DNA of 45,603 nucleotides, taken from NCBI GenBank assembly GCA_900763175.1, contig CAAFJI010000050.1:1-45603 (forward strand), in the 5' to 3' direction. The DNA is from Lachnospiraceae bacterium (lineage in GTDB: Bacteria; Bacillota; Clostridia; Lachnospirales; Lachnospiraceae). A program made the translations under genes and the position numbers. Positions 31,175 to 39,661 of the stretch are shown here, one piece after another. The notes beneath the pieces are model-generated. The model ran no database searches. It worked only from the letters and a program-made list of their open reading frames with translations, and was not told the DNA's origin. Each line of letters opens with the position of its first letter. The first letter of the stretch is position 1.

Positions 31175-31729
31175 ATGACGAATACAGGCAGACATACTAC
31201 GGCCAGAAAAAGACGTCCGGAAAACGTGTATGTTGATGGAAACACCGTCAGAAAGGTTCAGGAAATCCCGGAACCTCGGGAATACCGTCAGCCGGAGCGC
31301 TCAGCACGAAGGAAAAAGGCAAAACCACAACTGAAAACAGAGCAGGAAGTGATTCGTCAGAGAAGAGCACCCAGCAAGGAAGTACAGCGAAACAGAGCCA
31401 AGGCAAACAGCATGAACCGGAATTTTGCTGTTTTTCTTGCTGTTCTTGGTGTTGTAATCGTTTTTAGCAGTATCAATTATCTTAGATTGAAAACAGAGTG
31501 TACCAGTAAGAGGAGCCAGATCGCATCGTTGGAATCAGAACTGGCAGAGCTGAAAGAAGACAATGATGCTTATGAAAGCCAGGTTGCTTCCAATATAGAT
31601 TTGGAGAGAATCCGTAAGATTGCCATTGGCAGGCTGGGAATGCGATATCCTACCAATCAGCAGACAGAGACGTATACAACAGAAGGCGGCAGCTATGTAA
31701 GGCAATATCAGGATGTCACCGAGAAGTAA
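31175..31729 (+). CDS. ftsL: FtsL-like septum protein
   Basis: A 184-residue bitopic protein. A long basic cytoplasmic N-terminus (about 1-85, rich in Arg/Lys) precedes one transmembrane helix (about 86-108, FAVFLAVLGVVIVFSSINYL). An extracytoplasmic leucine-zipper-like coiled coil follows (about 112-150, SQIASLESELAELKEDND). The position between rsmH and the penicillin-binding protein and this layout identify it as FtsL, which with DivIC/DivIB activates septal synthesis. The sequence is too divergent for confident naming from similarity alone. The N-terminus is longer than in B. subtilis. Confidence 0.85.
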   Translation: MTNTGRHTTARKRRPENVYVDGNTVRKVQEIPEPREYRQPERSARRKKAKPQLKTEQEVIRQRRAPSKEVQRNRAKANSMNRNFAVFLAVLGVVIVFSSINYLRLKTECTSKRSQIASLESELAELKEDNDAYESQVASNIDLERIRKIAIGRLGMRYPTNQQTETYTTEGGSYVRQYQDVTEK

Positions 31730-31751
31730 TGGCGATAAGGCAGGTGTTTGA

Positions 31752-34001
31752 TTGAGTACAACAGGGAAAACGAACAAAAGAAAACCCATACGAAAGATAA
31801 ATCATATTATGAAAAATAAGCTGTCAATACTGTTCTTGTGCGTATTGGGAGCTTTAGTCATTTTATTGGGTTATATTACCAGCATTAATCTAAACAGTGG
31901 AGAAAAATACAAAAAACAGGTGTTAAGCCAGGCACAGCAGCGTTACGAAAATCGTACCATTGCTGCGAAAAGAGGCAGCATCTATGATAAAAACGGAAAT
32001 ATCCTTGCCACAAGCAACAAGGTTTACAATGTGATTCTGGACTGTAAGGCTGTAAATTCCGATGAAGATTATATTGAGCCCACAGTGAAAGCCCTGACAG
32101 AGGTTCTGGGGCTGGATGAGGGAGATATCCGCACCAGGCTTACTGCGGAATCTACTAAGGAAAGCCAGTACCAGATTGTGAAAAAGCAGCTGTCCATGGA
32201 TGATAAGAAGGCTTTTGAGGATTATTGCACCATTCCGGAAGATACAGATATGAGCAAAAAAGAGATCCAGGAGCGGAACAATGTGCAGGGGGTGTGGTTC
32301 GAGGAGGACTACCTGAGAGTTTATCCATACAATGAGCTTGCCTGCGACACCCTTGGATTTACTTTTTCCAGAGATACTGCTGACTATGGGATTGAAGGCT
32401 ATTACAATAGCACTCTTACCGGAACAGACGGCAGACAGTACGGCTATTTCAATGAGGATTCCAATGTAGAGCAGACGATTATTGAAGCAATAGATGGAAA
32501 CAGCGTGGAATTAAGTCTGGATCTTGGTGCCCAGCAGATTGTGGAAAAATGGGTCACAGCCTTTAAGGAGTCTACAGGCGCCAAGAACATAGGCGTTATT
32601 GTGGAAAATCCTTCCAACGGAGAGATTATTTCCATGGACGGCGGGGACCGTTATGATCTGAACAATCCCCGTGACCTGACTTCTCTTTACTCCCAGGAAG
32701 AGATAAAGGCCATGGATGACACGGAAATGATGGATGCGTTAAGTGCTATGTGGAATAATTTCTGTGTTACTGACATTTATGAACCCGGTTCTGTTGTGAA
32801 GCCTATTGTCATGGCCGCAGCACTGGAACAGGGGAAAATTTCCACTACAGACACCTTCTATTGCGATGGATATCAGAATTTTGGTGTTCCTGGAAATATG
32901 ACCACTATTAAGTGTGCCAATATTTACGGACACGGAACAGAAACTCTGGCTGAAGTTATCGCCAATTCCTGTAATGATGCCATGATGCAGATTGGTGCGA
33001 AAATGGGGGCGGAGAATTTCCTGAAGGCACAGAGTACCTTTAATTTCGGCAGCAGAACCGGAATTGATCTGCCTAACGAAGGTTACGGTATTATGCATAC
33101 CATCGAAACTATGAAAGAAACAGAGCTTGCCTGCTCTGCCTTCGGACAGGGATTCAGCTGTACCATGATACAGGAAATTAATGCCATGTGCTCTGTGATC
33201 AATGGAGGATATTATTATCAGCCTCATCTTGTAACAAAGATTAAGGACGCAGATGGAGCAACAGTGAAAACTATCAGCCCGACTCTCCAGAAGCAGACCA
33301 TTTCCTCCAGTATTTCAGCTGATATACGCAGTTATATGCAGACCAGTGTACAGCAGGGTACCAGTATGACATCCAAAGTACAGGGCTACAGTTCAGGCGG
33401 AAAAACAGGAACGGCAGAGAAATTTCCCCGAGGGAACGGAAAATATGTAGTTTCCTTTATTGGGTTCGCACCAGTTGAGGAGCCTCAGGTTCTGATCTAT
33501 GTGGTAATCGATGAACCAGATGTGGAAGATCAGGCAAGCAGTACCTATGCACAGTATGTGGCACAGGCAATCCTTTCCGAGCTTCTGCCTTATATGAATA
33601 TTCAGCCAGATGAATCAGCAGATGGAACGATTCCGGAAACTGAGTTGTGGGAGGATTTTAACGGTCATGTAACCAGCGTATCTGACGGCCAGATTGATGA
33701 AAATGGAAATCTGGTAGATGGCGAGGGAAATCTCATTGACTGGGATGGAAACCGTGTAGATGAAAATGGTTATCTGCTGAATAGTGATGGAAGCTACCAG
33801 ATTGATGAAAATGGAGAGTATATAAAATCCACAAATCTGGATAGTACCGGAGAAAATTATACAGGTTCCGCTTCCGGAACGCTTCCGGAGGGAATTTCCG
33901 ATACCAGTGTTCCGGGACCTCCAGAGGACAACACGGATCCTATTCAGGACAATGATATGGAGAGTGAGGGCCTGACAAACGAAGAAGCGGGTCTTGACTG
34001 A
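31752..34001 (+). CDS. Class B penicillin-binding protein with repeat tail (FtsI-like)
   Basis: A 749-residue septal transpeptidase. One N-terminal membrane helix (about 26-47) is followed by a PBP dimerisation domain (about 60-250) and transpeptidase motifs SVVK (Ser347), SCN (406-408) and KTGT (551-554), all canonical. After the catalytic domain (about 620) comes a 130-residue tail with six short Asp/Gly repeats (DENGNLV, DGEGNLI, DWDGNRV, DENGYLL, ...) and a Ser/Glu/Pro-rich end. I accept a TTG start at 31752 because AGGTG is 5 bases upstream and the only nearby ATG (31809) has no ribosome site. It is followed by a terminator-like hairpin. Confidence 0.9.
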   Translation: MSTTGKTNKRKPIRKINHIMKNKLSILFLCVLGALVILLGYITSINLNSGEKYKKQVLSQAQQRYENRTIAAKRGSIYDKNGNILATSNKVYNVILDCKAVNSDEDYIEPTVKALTEVLGLDEGDIRTRLTAESTKESQYQIVKKQLSMDDKKAFEDYCTIPEDTDMSKKEIQERNNVQGVWFEEDYLRVYPYNELACDTLGFTFSRDTADYGIEGYYNSTLTGTDGRQYGYFNEDSNVEQTIIEAIDGNSVELSLDLGAQQIVEKWVTAFKESTGAKNIGVIVENPSNGEIISMDGGDRYDLNNPRDLTSLYSQEEIKAMDDTEMMDALSAMWNNFCVTDIYEPGSVVKPIVMAAALEQGKISTTDTFYCDGYQNFGVPGNMTTIKCANIYGHGTETLAEVIANSCNDAMMQIGAKMGAENFLKAQSTFNFGSRTGIDLPNEGYGIMHTIETMKETELACSAFGQGFSCTMIQEINAMCSVINGGYYYQPHLVTKIKDADGATVKTISPTLQKQTISSSISADIRSYMQTSVQQGTSMTSKVQGYSSGGKTGTAEKFPRGNGKYVVSFIGFAPVEEPQVLIYVVIDEPDVEDQASSTYAQYVAQAILSELLPYMNIQPDESADGTIPETELWEDFNGHVTSVSDGQIDENGNLVDGEGNLIDWDGNRVDENGYLLNSDGSYQIDENGEYIKSTNLDSTGENYTGSASGTLPEGISDTSVPGPPEDNTDPIQDNDMESEGLTNEEAGLD

Positions 34002-34009
34002 CAGACATA

Positions 34010-34063
34010 CCCTCACAGAAGCGGGTCATATATTAGTATGACAGTTTCTGTGGGGGATTTTTT
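34010..34063 (+). terminator. Terminator-like hairpin that contains the next gene's ribosome site
   Basis: CCCTCACAGAA (34010-34020) pairs with TTCTGTGGGGG (34046-34056, one G.U). A second stem GTCATA/TATGAC (34025-34030 with 34037-34042) sits inside. A run of six T (34058-34063) follows, immediately before ATG 34064. The GGGGG arm is the only ribosome site for that gene. Confidence 0.75.
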
Positions 34064-35797
34064 ATGAAGAAAACCATGACTTTTCATCGGAAGAAAATCT
34101 GGCTTGTATTTTTGATGTGTGCAGTTTTGCTCCTAGGCCTGAGCGGCAGGCTGATCTTTCTTATGGGATTTCGGTCTGACTACTATTATCAAAAGGCTCA
34201 GGAGCTTCACGAAAGGGAAAGGGAGATTAAGGCTGCAAGAGGGTTAATATTAGATGCCAAGGGGCGGGTTCTGGCTGATAATAAGACTGTCTGCACCATT
34301 TCTGTGGTACACAGCCAGGTCAGGGAGCCGGAAAAAGTGATAAAGATTTTGTCTCAGGAGCTTGGAATGGAAGAAGAAAAGGTTCGAAAAAGAGTGGAAA
34401 AAATTTCTTCTATTGAGAGAATCAAGACAAATGTGGAAAAACAAACAGGAGATAAGATCCGGGGATATGGCCTTGACGGTGTGAAAGTAGATGAAGATTA
34501 CAAACGCTATTATCCTTATGATTCACTTGCATCTAAGGTGCTTGGTTTTACAGGGGGAGATAACCAGGGAATTATTGGCCTGGAAGTAAAATATGAGGAG
34601 ATTTTAAAGGGGAAATCAGGGAAGATCCTTACTACCACGGATGCAAGAGGAGTTGAGATCGACCAGATCGGAGAGAGTAAAAAGGAGCCAAAGCCTGGGA
34701 AAAGCCTGAAACTCAGCCTGGATGTGGACATTCAGCAGTACGCACAGCAGGCAGCCCTTAAAGTGATGGAAGAAAAACAGGCTGCAAGAGTTTCCATACT
34801 GCTTATGAACCCACAGAATGGAGAAATCTATGCCTGCGTAAATGTGCCGGAATTTGACCTTAATGAGCCTTTTACTTTAAATACAGCTGTAGATACCAGC
34901 GGCATGAGTGAGAAGGAAAAACAGGATCTTTTGAACCAGATGTGGAGAAATCCCTGCCTGAACGATACCTATGAGCCTGGTTCGACCTTTAAGATTATTA
35001 CTATGGCTGCAGGACTGGAGGCTGGAGTAGTGACAGTAAACGATCGCTTTTACTGTCCTGGATACAAGATCGTGGATGACCGGAGAATACATTGTGCCAG
35101 AAGAACAGGGCATGGCTCCCAGAATTTCATAGAAGGAGCCCAAAATTCCTGTAACCCTGTTTTCATAGAGGTGGGGCTTCGCCTTGGAACGGAAAATTAT
35201 TATCATTATTTTGAACAATTTGGACTTCTGAAAAAGACAGGAGTGGATCTTCCGGGAGAAGCGGGCACCATTATGCATAAAATGGAGAATATGGGAAATG
35301 TGGAGCTGGCAACCGTTGCATTTGGACAGTCTTTTCAGATCACACCCATTCAGCTGGCAACTACGGTCGGCTCCATCATCAATGGAGGCAGGAGGATCAC
35401 ACCTCATTTTGGAGTGGCAGTATTGTCTGCTGACGGTACCAGTGCAAGAAAGCTGGAATATCTAACAGAAGAGGGAGTCTTGTCAGAAACGACATCGCAG
35501 ACAGTGCGCACCATATTGGAAAGTGTGGTATCAGAGGGATCTGGAAGAAACGCCCGGATAGAAGGAATTTCAGTAGGAGGAAAAACGGCAACCTCCCAGA
35601 CACTTCCAAGAAGCGCAAACCGCTATATTTCTTCTTTTCTGGGATTTATGCCTGCTGATGATCCTCAGGTACTGGGGCTGTGTGTCATCCACGATCCAAA
35701 GGGCGTTTATTATGGCGGAACCATAGCTGCGCCTGTGATAAAAAGTATTTTTGAAAGTATATTGTCCGGGAAAAACAATCAGCTATGGGTTGATTAA
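34064..35797 (+). CDS. Class B penicillin-binding protein, SpoVD-like, with KTA motif
   Basis: A 577-residue transpeptidase next to the FtsI-like gene, in the place of spoVD of B. subtilis. One N-terminal helix (about 11-32), a dimerisation domain with EREIKAARGLILDAKGRVLA, then STFK (Ser307) and SCN (362-364). The third motif reads KTAT (507-510) where KTG is expected; the codon is GCA. There is no PASTA domain, whereas B. subtilis SpoVD has one. The start is ATG 34064, whose ribosome site GGGGG lies in a terminator-like stem. A sporulation-cortex role is possible by synteny, but a vegetative role cannot be excluded. Confidence 0.88.
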   Translation: MKKTMTFHRKKIWLVFLMCAVLLLGLSGRLIFLMGFRSDYYYQKAQELHEREREIKAARGLILDAKGRVLADNKTVCTISVVHSQVREPEKVIKILSQELGMEEEKVRKRVEKISSIERIKTNVEKQTGDKIRGYGLDGVKVDEDYKRYYPYDSLASKVLGFTGGDNQGIIGLEVKYEEILKGKSGKILTTTDARGVEIDQIGESKKEPKPGKSLKLSLDVDIQQYAQQAALKVMEEKQAARVSILLMNPQNGEIYACVNVPEFDLNEPFTLNTAVDTSGMSEKEKQDLLNQMWRNPCLNDTYEPGSTFKIITMAAGLEAGVVTVNDRFYCPGYKIVDDRRIHCARRTGHGSQNFIEGAQNSCNPVFIEVGLRLGTENYYHYFEQFGLLKKTGVDLPGEAGTIMHKMENMGNVELATVAFGQSFQITPIQLATTVGSIINGGRRITPHFGVAVLSADGTSARKLEYLTEEGVLSETTSQTVRTILESVVSEGSGRNARIEGISVGGKTATSQTLPRSANRYISSFLGFMPADDPQVLGLCVIHDPKGVYYGGTIAAPVIKSIFESILSGKNNQLWVD

Positions 35798-35818
35798 TAG
35801 AAGGAAAAGCTTTATACT
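35790..35818 (+). promoter_or_regulatory. Internal promoter for mraY-murD
   Basis: TTGATT (35790-35795), a 17-base spacer and TATACT (35813-35818), overlapping the end of the preceding gene. Confidence 0.7.
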
Positions 35819-35867
35819 ATAAGTTGTTTTAAAAATGAAAAAACGAAAGAGTTAAAGAGGTGTGAGA

Positions 35868-36824
35868 ATGGAATTTCATATTGTGATCCCTGTATTGATT
35901 TCTTTTGCAATCAGTGCTGTGTTAGGACCTGTTATCATCCCGTTTCTCAGAAAGCTGAAAATGGGACAGACTGAGAGGACGGAAGGCGTACAGTCTCATC
36001 TGAAGAAAGCCGGCACTCCTACTATGGGTGGTGTGATCTTTCTGATATCCACGATTATTACTTCCTTGTTTTATGTAAAAGACTATCCTAAGATCATTCC
36101 AGTGCTGTTTCTAACATTGGGCTTTGGCCTGATCGGATTTCTGGATGATTATCTGAAGGTTGTCCTGCACCGTTCAGACGGACTTCTGGCATGGCAGAAA
36201 TTTTTGCTTCAGGTGGTAGTGACTGGTATTTTTACCTTTTATCTGCTGAAATATACAGATGTATCCCTGACAATGCGTATCCCTTTCTGGGGCGGACATT
36301 ACCTGAATCTGGGATGGCTGGCAGTTCCGGTCCTGTTCTTTGCCGTGATCGGAACGGTAAATGGCGTTAACTTTACAGACGGCGTAGATGGTCTTGCTAC
36401 AAGCGTTACCCTGATCGTTGCCGTATTTTTTACAGTTGTATCTATCGGTACACAGTCCGGCATTGAGCCTGTGACCTGTGCGGTTGTAGGTGGTCTGATG
36501 GGATTTTTGCTGTACAATGTATATCCTGCCAGCGTATTTATGGGAGATACCGGTTCCCTTGCTCTTGGAGGTTTTGTTGCTGGTGTTGCCTATGTGATGC
36601 AGATGCCACTGTTTATTCTTATTGTTGGGCTGATCTACCTTGTGGAAGTACTGTCTGTTATGATTCAGGTGACTTATTTTAAAGCTACCCATGGCAAGCG
36701 TATTTTCAAAATGGCGCCTATTCATCATCATTTTGAACTTTGCGGATGGTCAGAGGCCCGTGTAGTGGCAGTCTTCTCGATTGTAACTGCAATTATGTGT
36801 CTGGTCGGACTTCTGGCGCTGTAA
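35868..36824 (+). CDS. mraY: Phospho-MurNAc-pentapeptide transferase
   Basis: A 318-residue ten-helix membrane enzyme making lipid I from UDP-MurNAc-pentapeptide and undecaprenyl phosphate. The catalytic aspartates lie in GFLDDYLK (about 92-99) and NFTDGVDGLA (about 168-177). KKAGTPTMGG near the N-terminus and the APIHHHFEL loop near the C-terminus are diagnostic. An upstream GTG at 35862 overlaps the AGAGGTG ribosome site, so ATG 35868 is used. A dedicated promoter lies about 50 bases upstream. Confidence 0.97.
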   Translation: MEFHIVIPVLISFAISAVLGPVIIPFLRKLKMGQTERTEGVQSHLKKAGTPTMGGVIFLISTIITSLFYVKDYPKIIPVLFLTLGFGLIGFLDDYLKVVLHRSDGLLAWQKFLLQVVVTGIFTFYLLKYTDVSLTMRIPFWGGHYLNLGWLAVPVLFFAVIGTVNGVNFTDGVDGLATSVTLIVAVFFTVVSIGTQSGIEPVTCAVVGGLMGFLLYNVYPASVFMGDTGSLALGGFVAGVAYVMQMPLFILIVGLIYLVEVLSVMIQVTYFKATHGKRIFKMAPIHHHFELCGWSEARVVAVFSIVTAIMCLVGLLAL

Positions 36825-36847
36825 GGCATTAAGGAGGAAACTTTATC

Positions 36848-38203
36848 ATGGAATTAAAAGGAAAAAAGGTTCTGGTTTTCGGAGCTGGAAAAAGTGGTAT
36901 CGGTGCAGCGGATCTTCTTGGCGCTGTAGGTGCCATCCCGGTTATCTATGACGGAAAGGCAGATCTGGATAAAGAAAGTGTGATACATAAAACAAGTGGA
37001 AAGTATGAGCTTTTGGTTTATGCCGGAGAGCTTCCGGAAGAAGTAGTGGCTTCACTGGATCTCGTGGTATTAAGCCCGGGAGTTCCTACAGATCTTCCTC
37101 TTGTGAAAAGCTTTTACGAGAAAGGACTTCCGGTATGGGGAGAAGTAGAACTTGCTTATCGCACCGGAAAGGGAGAAGTTCTTGCAATTACCGGAACAAA
37201 TGGAAAAACAACTACAACAGCTCTCCTTGGAAAGATCATGAAGGATGCCCGTCCATCTGTATTTGTAGTAGGAAATATTGGAACACCGTATACATCCAAG
37301 GCTCTGGAAATGACAGATGATACCATTACTGTGGCAGAAATCAGCAGCTTCCAGCTGGAAACCATAGAGAAATTTGCACCGAAGGTCAGTGCGATCCTGA
37401 ATATTACAGAAGATCATCTGAACCGCCATCATACCATGGAAGAGTACATCCGTGTGAAGGAACTGATCACAAGTAATCAGAGCACTGAAGACGTATGTGT
37501 GCTGAACTATGAGGATGAGGTATTAAGAGAGTTTGGCAAACATATCGTGCCAAAGGTGGTTTATTTTTCAAGTGCCCGCAGATTGGAAGAGGGAATTTTC
37601 CTGGAGGGTGATGAGATTATCCTTTGTACCGGAAAAGAGGAAATCCCAGTTGTAAAGACAGGTGAACTGAAGCTTCTTGGTGTTCACAACTTTGAGAATG
37701 TAATGGCAGCGGTTGCCATGGCTTATTATGCTGGTGTTGATATGGACAGCATCCGTAAGAGCATCTGTGCATTCACGGCTGTGGAGCATAGAATTGAGTA
37801 TGTAACTGAGAAAAACGGAGTTGCTTATTACAACGATTCTAAGGGAACCAATCCGGATGCGGCTATTAAGGGCATTCAGGCAATGAATCGTCCTACGCTT
37901 CTGATCGGAGGCGGATATGACAAGGAATCCAGCTATGATGAGTGGATCCAGGCATTTGACGGGAAAGTCAGATATCTGGTTCTCATTGGACAGACCAGAG
38001 AGAAAATTAAGGATGCAGCAGAGAAAAATGGATTCCACGATATTATCCTTTGCGAGGATTTAAAGGAAGCGGTCTCTGTTTGTGCAGCAAAGGCAAATCC
38101 GGGAGATGCAGTTCTCTTATCTCCTGCCTGTGCAAGCTGGGGACAGTTTGACAACTATGAGCAGCGTGGTGAAATGTTTAAGGAATATGTGAGAAATCTG
38201 TAA
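36848..38203 (+). CDS. murD: UDP-MurNAc-L-alanine:D-glutamate ligase
   Basis: A 451-residue cytoplasmic ligase adding D-glutamate to UDP-MurNAc-Ala. The N-terminal Rossmann domain (VLVFGAGKSGIGAA) is followed by the ATP loop ITGTNGKTTTTALLG (about 114-128), NITEDHLNRH with the catalytic histidine, and YNDSKGTNPDA; the C-terminal domain has LLSPACASWGQFD. It has AAGGAGG 10 bases upstream and lies 23 bases after mraY. A strong terminator follows its stop, so it ends a transcription unit inside the cluster. Confidence 0.97.
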   Translation: MELKGKKVLVFGAGKSGIGAADLLGAVGAIPVIYDGKADLDKESVIHKTSGKYELLVYAGELPEEVVASLDLVVLSPGVPTDLPLVKSFYEKGLPVWGEVELAYRTGKGEVLAITGTNGKTTTTALLGKIMKDARPSVFVVGNIGTPYTSKALEMTDDTITVAEISSFQLETIEKFAPKVSAILNITEDHLNRHHTMEEYIRVKELITSNQSTEDVCVLNYEDEVLREFGKHIVPKVVYFSSARRLEEGIFLEGDEIILCTGKEEIPVVKTGELKLLGVHNFENVMAAVAMAYYAGVDMDSIRKSICAFTAVEHRIEYVTEKNGVAYYNDSKGTNPDAAIKGIQAMNRPTLLIGGGYDKESSYDEWIQAFDGKVRYLVLIGQTREKIKDAAEKNGFHDIILCEDLKEAVSVCAAKANPGDAVLLSPACASWGQFDNYEQRGEMFKEYVRNL

Positions 38204-38219
38204 TAAGTGATAGGAAAGG

Positions 38220-38252
38220 ACCGGAGACAAAGATGTCTCCGGTTTTCTTTTT
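38220..38252 (+). terminator. Terminator after murD, inside the division cluster
   Basis: ACCGGAGAC (38220-38228) pairs perfectly with GTCTCCGGT (38235-38243), followed by TTTCTTTTT. Confidence 0.85.
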
Positions 38253-38264
38253 GCAAATAAAGGT

Positions 38265-38428
38265 TAGAGCGTGTTTGAAAAATCATTCCTGCAATCTGCA
38301 CGCCCCACTTTGCGGGACTTTTGTCCCGAATTCGGTTGTCGTAGCCCGCTACGACGCCCTCATCCGGGACAAATTTCCCACAAACTGTGACGCACATCTT
38401 GCAGAAAGCATTTTCCAAACACGCTCTA
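38265..38428 (+). repeat. Palindromic dispersed repeat, long copy (D)
   Basis: A 164-base element with perfect 13-base ends TAGAGCGTGTTTG (38265-38277) and CAAACACGCTCTA (38416-38428). The centre holds a GGGACTTTTGTCCC hairpin and GTCGTAGC-CC-GCTACGAC within TGTCCCG...CGGGACA. The central 60 bases are nearly identical to copy 45384-45517. It lies between the murD terminator and ftsW. Confidence 0.9.
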
Positions 38429-38518
38429 GGAGTATCTGTTTTGAGAAGATGTCCAGACATAATCATTTTCAGCATCTCATATACTGAGATGAGGCAGATT
38501 TTCAGGAGTACACAGCTG

Positions 38519-39631
38519 ATGATAACCAGGGAAAAGAAAAAGATCGATATCCTGCTGCTGATACTGGTACTGCTTCTGTCGGTATTTGGCTTGTTCATGC
38601 TGTTTTCCGCCAGTGCATACAATGGCAGGATACGCTTCGGAGATTCTGCTTATTATTTTAAGAAGCAGCTGTTTGCAACAGCACTGGGACTTATGAGTAT
38701 GTATATTATTTCTGAAACAGACTATCACTTTTGGGTGCGGCTTGCCCCGGCAGCTTACCTTTTATCCATGGCTCTTTCCACGGCTGTTTTGTTTGTGGGA
38801 CAGGAAATCAATGGCTCCAGACGGTGGCTGAACCTTGGCCCATTATCCTTTCAGCCCTCAGAATTTTCAAAGGTTGCAGTAATCCTGTTTCTCACCTGGC
38901 AGATAGAGAAAAGCAAAAAGAAAACGGCGGGATTTGGTTTTATGTGCAGGACGATGATGACTTTAATCCCCATTGTTGCACTGGTTGGTTCCAATAATCT
39001 GAGTACAGCGATCATTATACTTGGAATAGGCGTGATCGTGATTTTTGTTTCAGATCCTGGCTACGCCCGCTTCCTTTTTCTTGGAGGGGCTGGCATAGTA
39101 GTGATTACTGTGTTTTTGGCAGCAGAAAGCTATCGCCTGGAAAGACTGGCTATCTGGAGAAACCCGGAAAAATATGAGAAGGGATTCCAGACGATTCAGG
39201 GCTTATATGCAATCGGAAGTGGCGGCCTGTTCGGAAGAGGACTGGGAAGCAGCCTGCAGAAGCTGGGATTTGTGCCGGAGGCTCAGAACGATATGATCTT
39301 TTCCATCATCTGTGAAGAACTGGGTTTGACAGGCGCAATTTTTCTTATTCTGTTATTTGGTCTTCTTTTGTGGAGATTATGCGTAAATGCACTTAACTGC
39401 AAGAATTTGGAGGGCACCTTGATCTGTGCAGGAATCATGAGCCATATGGCAATCCAGGTGATCTTAAATATTGCAGTAGTGACGAATACCATTCCAAACA
39501 CAGGAATTACCCTTCCTTTCGTCAGCTACGGAGGTACCTCTGTGATGTTCCTTCTGGGAGAAATGGGTCTGGCTCTGAATGTAAGCGGTAAAAAGATTTT
39601 ATCACCAAATAGCGGGCAGAGCATAAAATAG
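38519..39631 (+). CDS. ftsW: FtsW-type septal peptidoglycan polymerase
   Basis: A 370-residue SEDS-family protein with about ten membrane helices. It polymerises lipid II with its partner class B penicillin-binding protein. Signatures are GSRRWLNLGPLSFQPSEFSK (about 104-123), the GLYAIGSGGLFGRGLG loop, FSIICEELG and PFVSYGGTS near the C-terminus. A reading frame extends upstream into the repeat, but ATG 38519 has AGGAG 10 bases upstream; ATG 38489 is a weaker alternative. In the usual order murG would follow; here murA does. No good promoter was found between the repeat and this gene. Confidence 0.93.
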   Translation: MITREKKKIDILLLILVLLLSVFGLFMLFSASAYNGRIRFGDSAYYFKKQLFATALGLMSMYIISETDYHFWVRLAPAAYLLSMALSTAVLFVGQEINGSRRWLNLGPLSFQPSEFSKVAVILFLTWQIEKSKKKTAGFGFMCRTMMTLIPIVALVGSNNLSTAIIILGIGVIVIFVSDPGYARFLFLGGAGIVVITVFLAAESYRLERLAIWRNPEKYEKGFQTIQGLYAIGSGGLFGRGLGSSLQKLGFVPEAQNDMIFSIICEELGLTGAIFLILLFGLLLWRLCVNALNCKNLEGTLICAGIMSHMAIQVILNIAVVTNTIPNTGITLPFVSYGGTSVMFLLGEMGLALNVSGKKILSPNSGQSIK

Positions 39632-39661
39632 AAGGTAAGAGGCCCTTTAGGAGTGAATGGC

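Noticed and set aside
38233..38518. Open frames through the long palindromic repeat, including the extended ftsW reading frame
   Set aside because: The frames arise from the repeat itself; ftsW has a proper ribosome site only at 38519.
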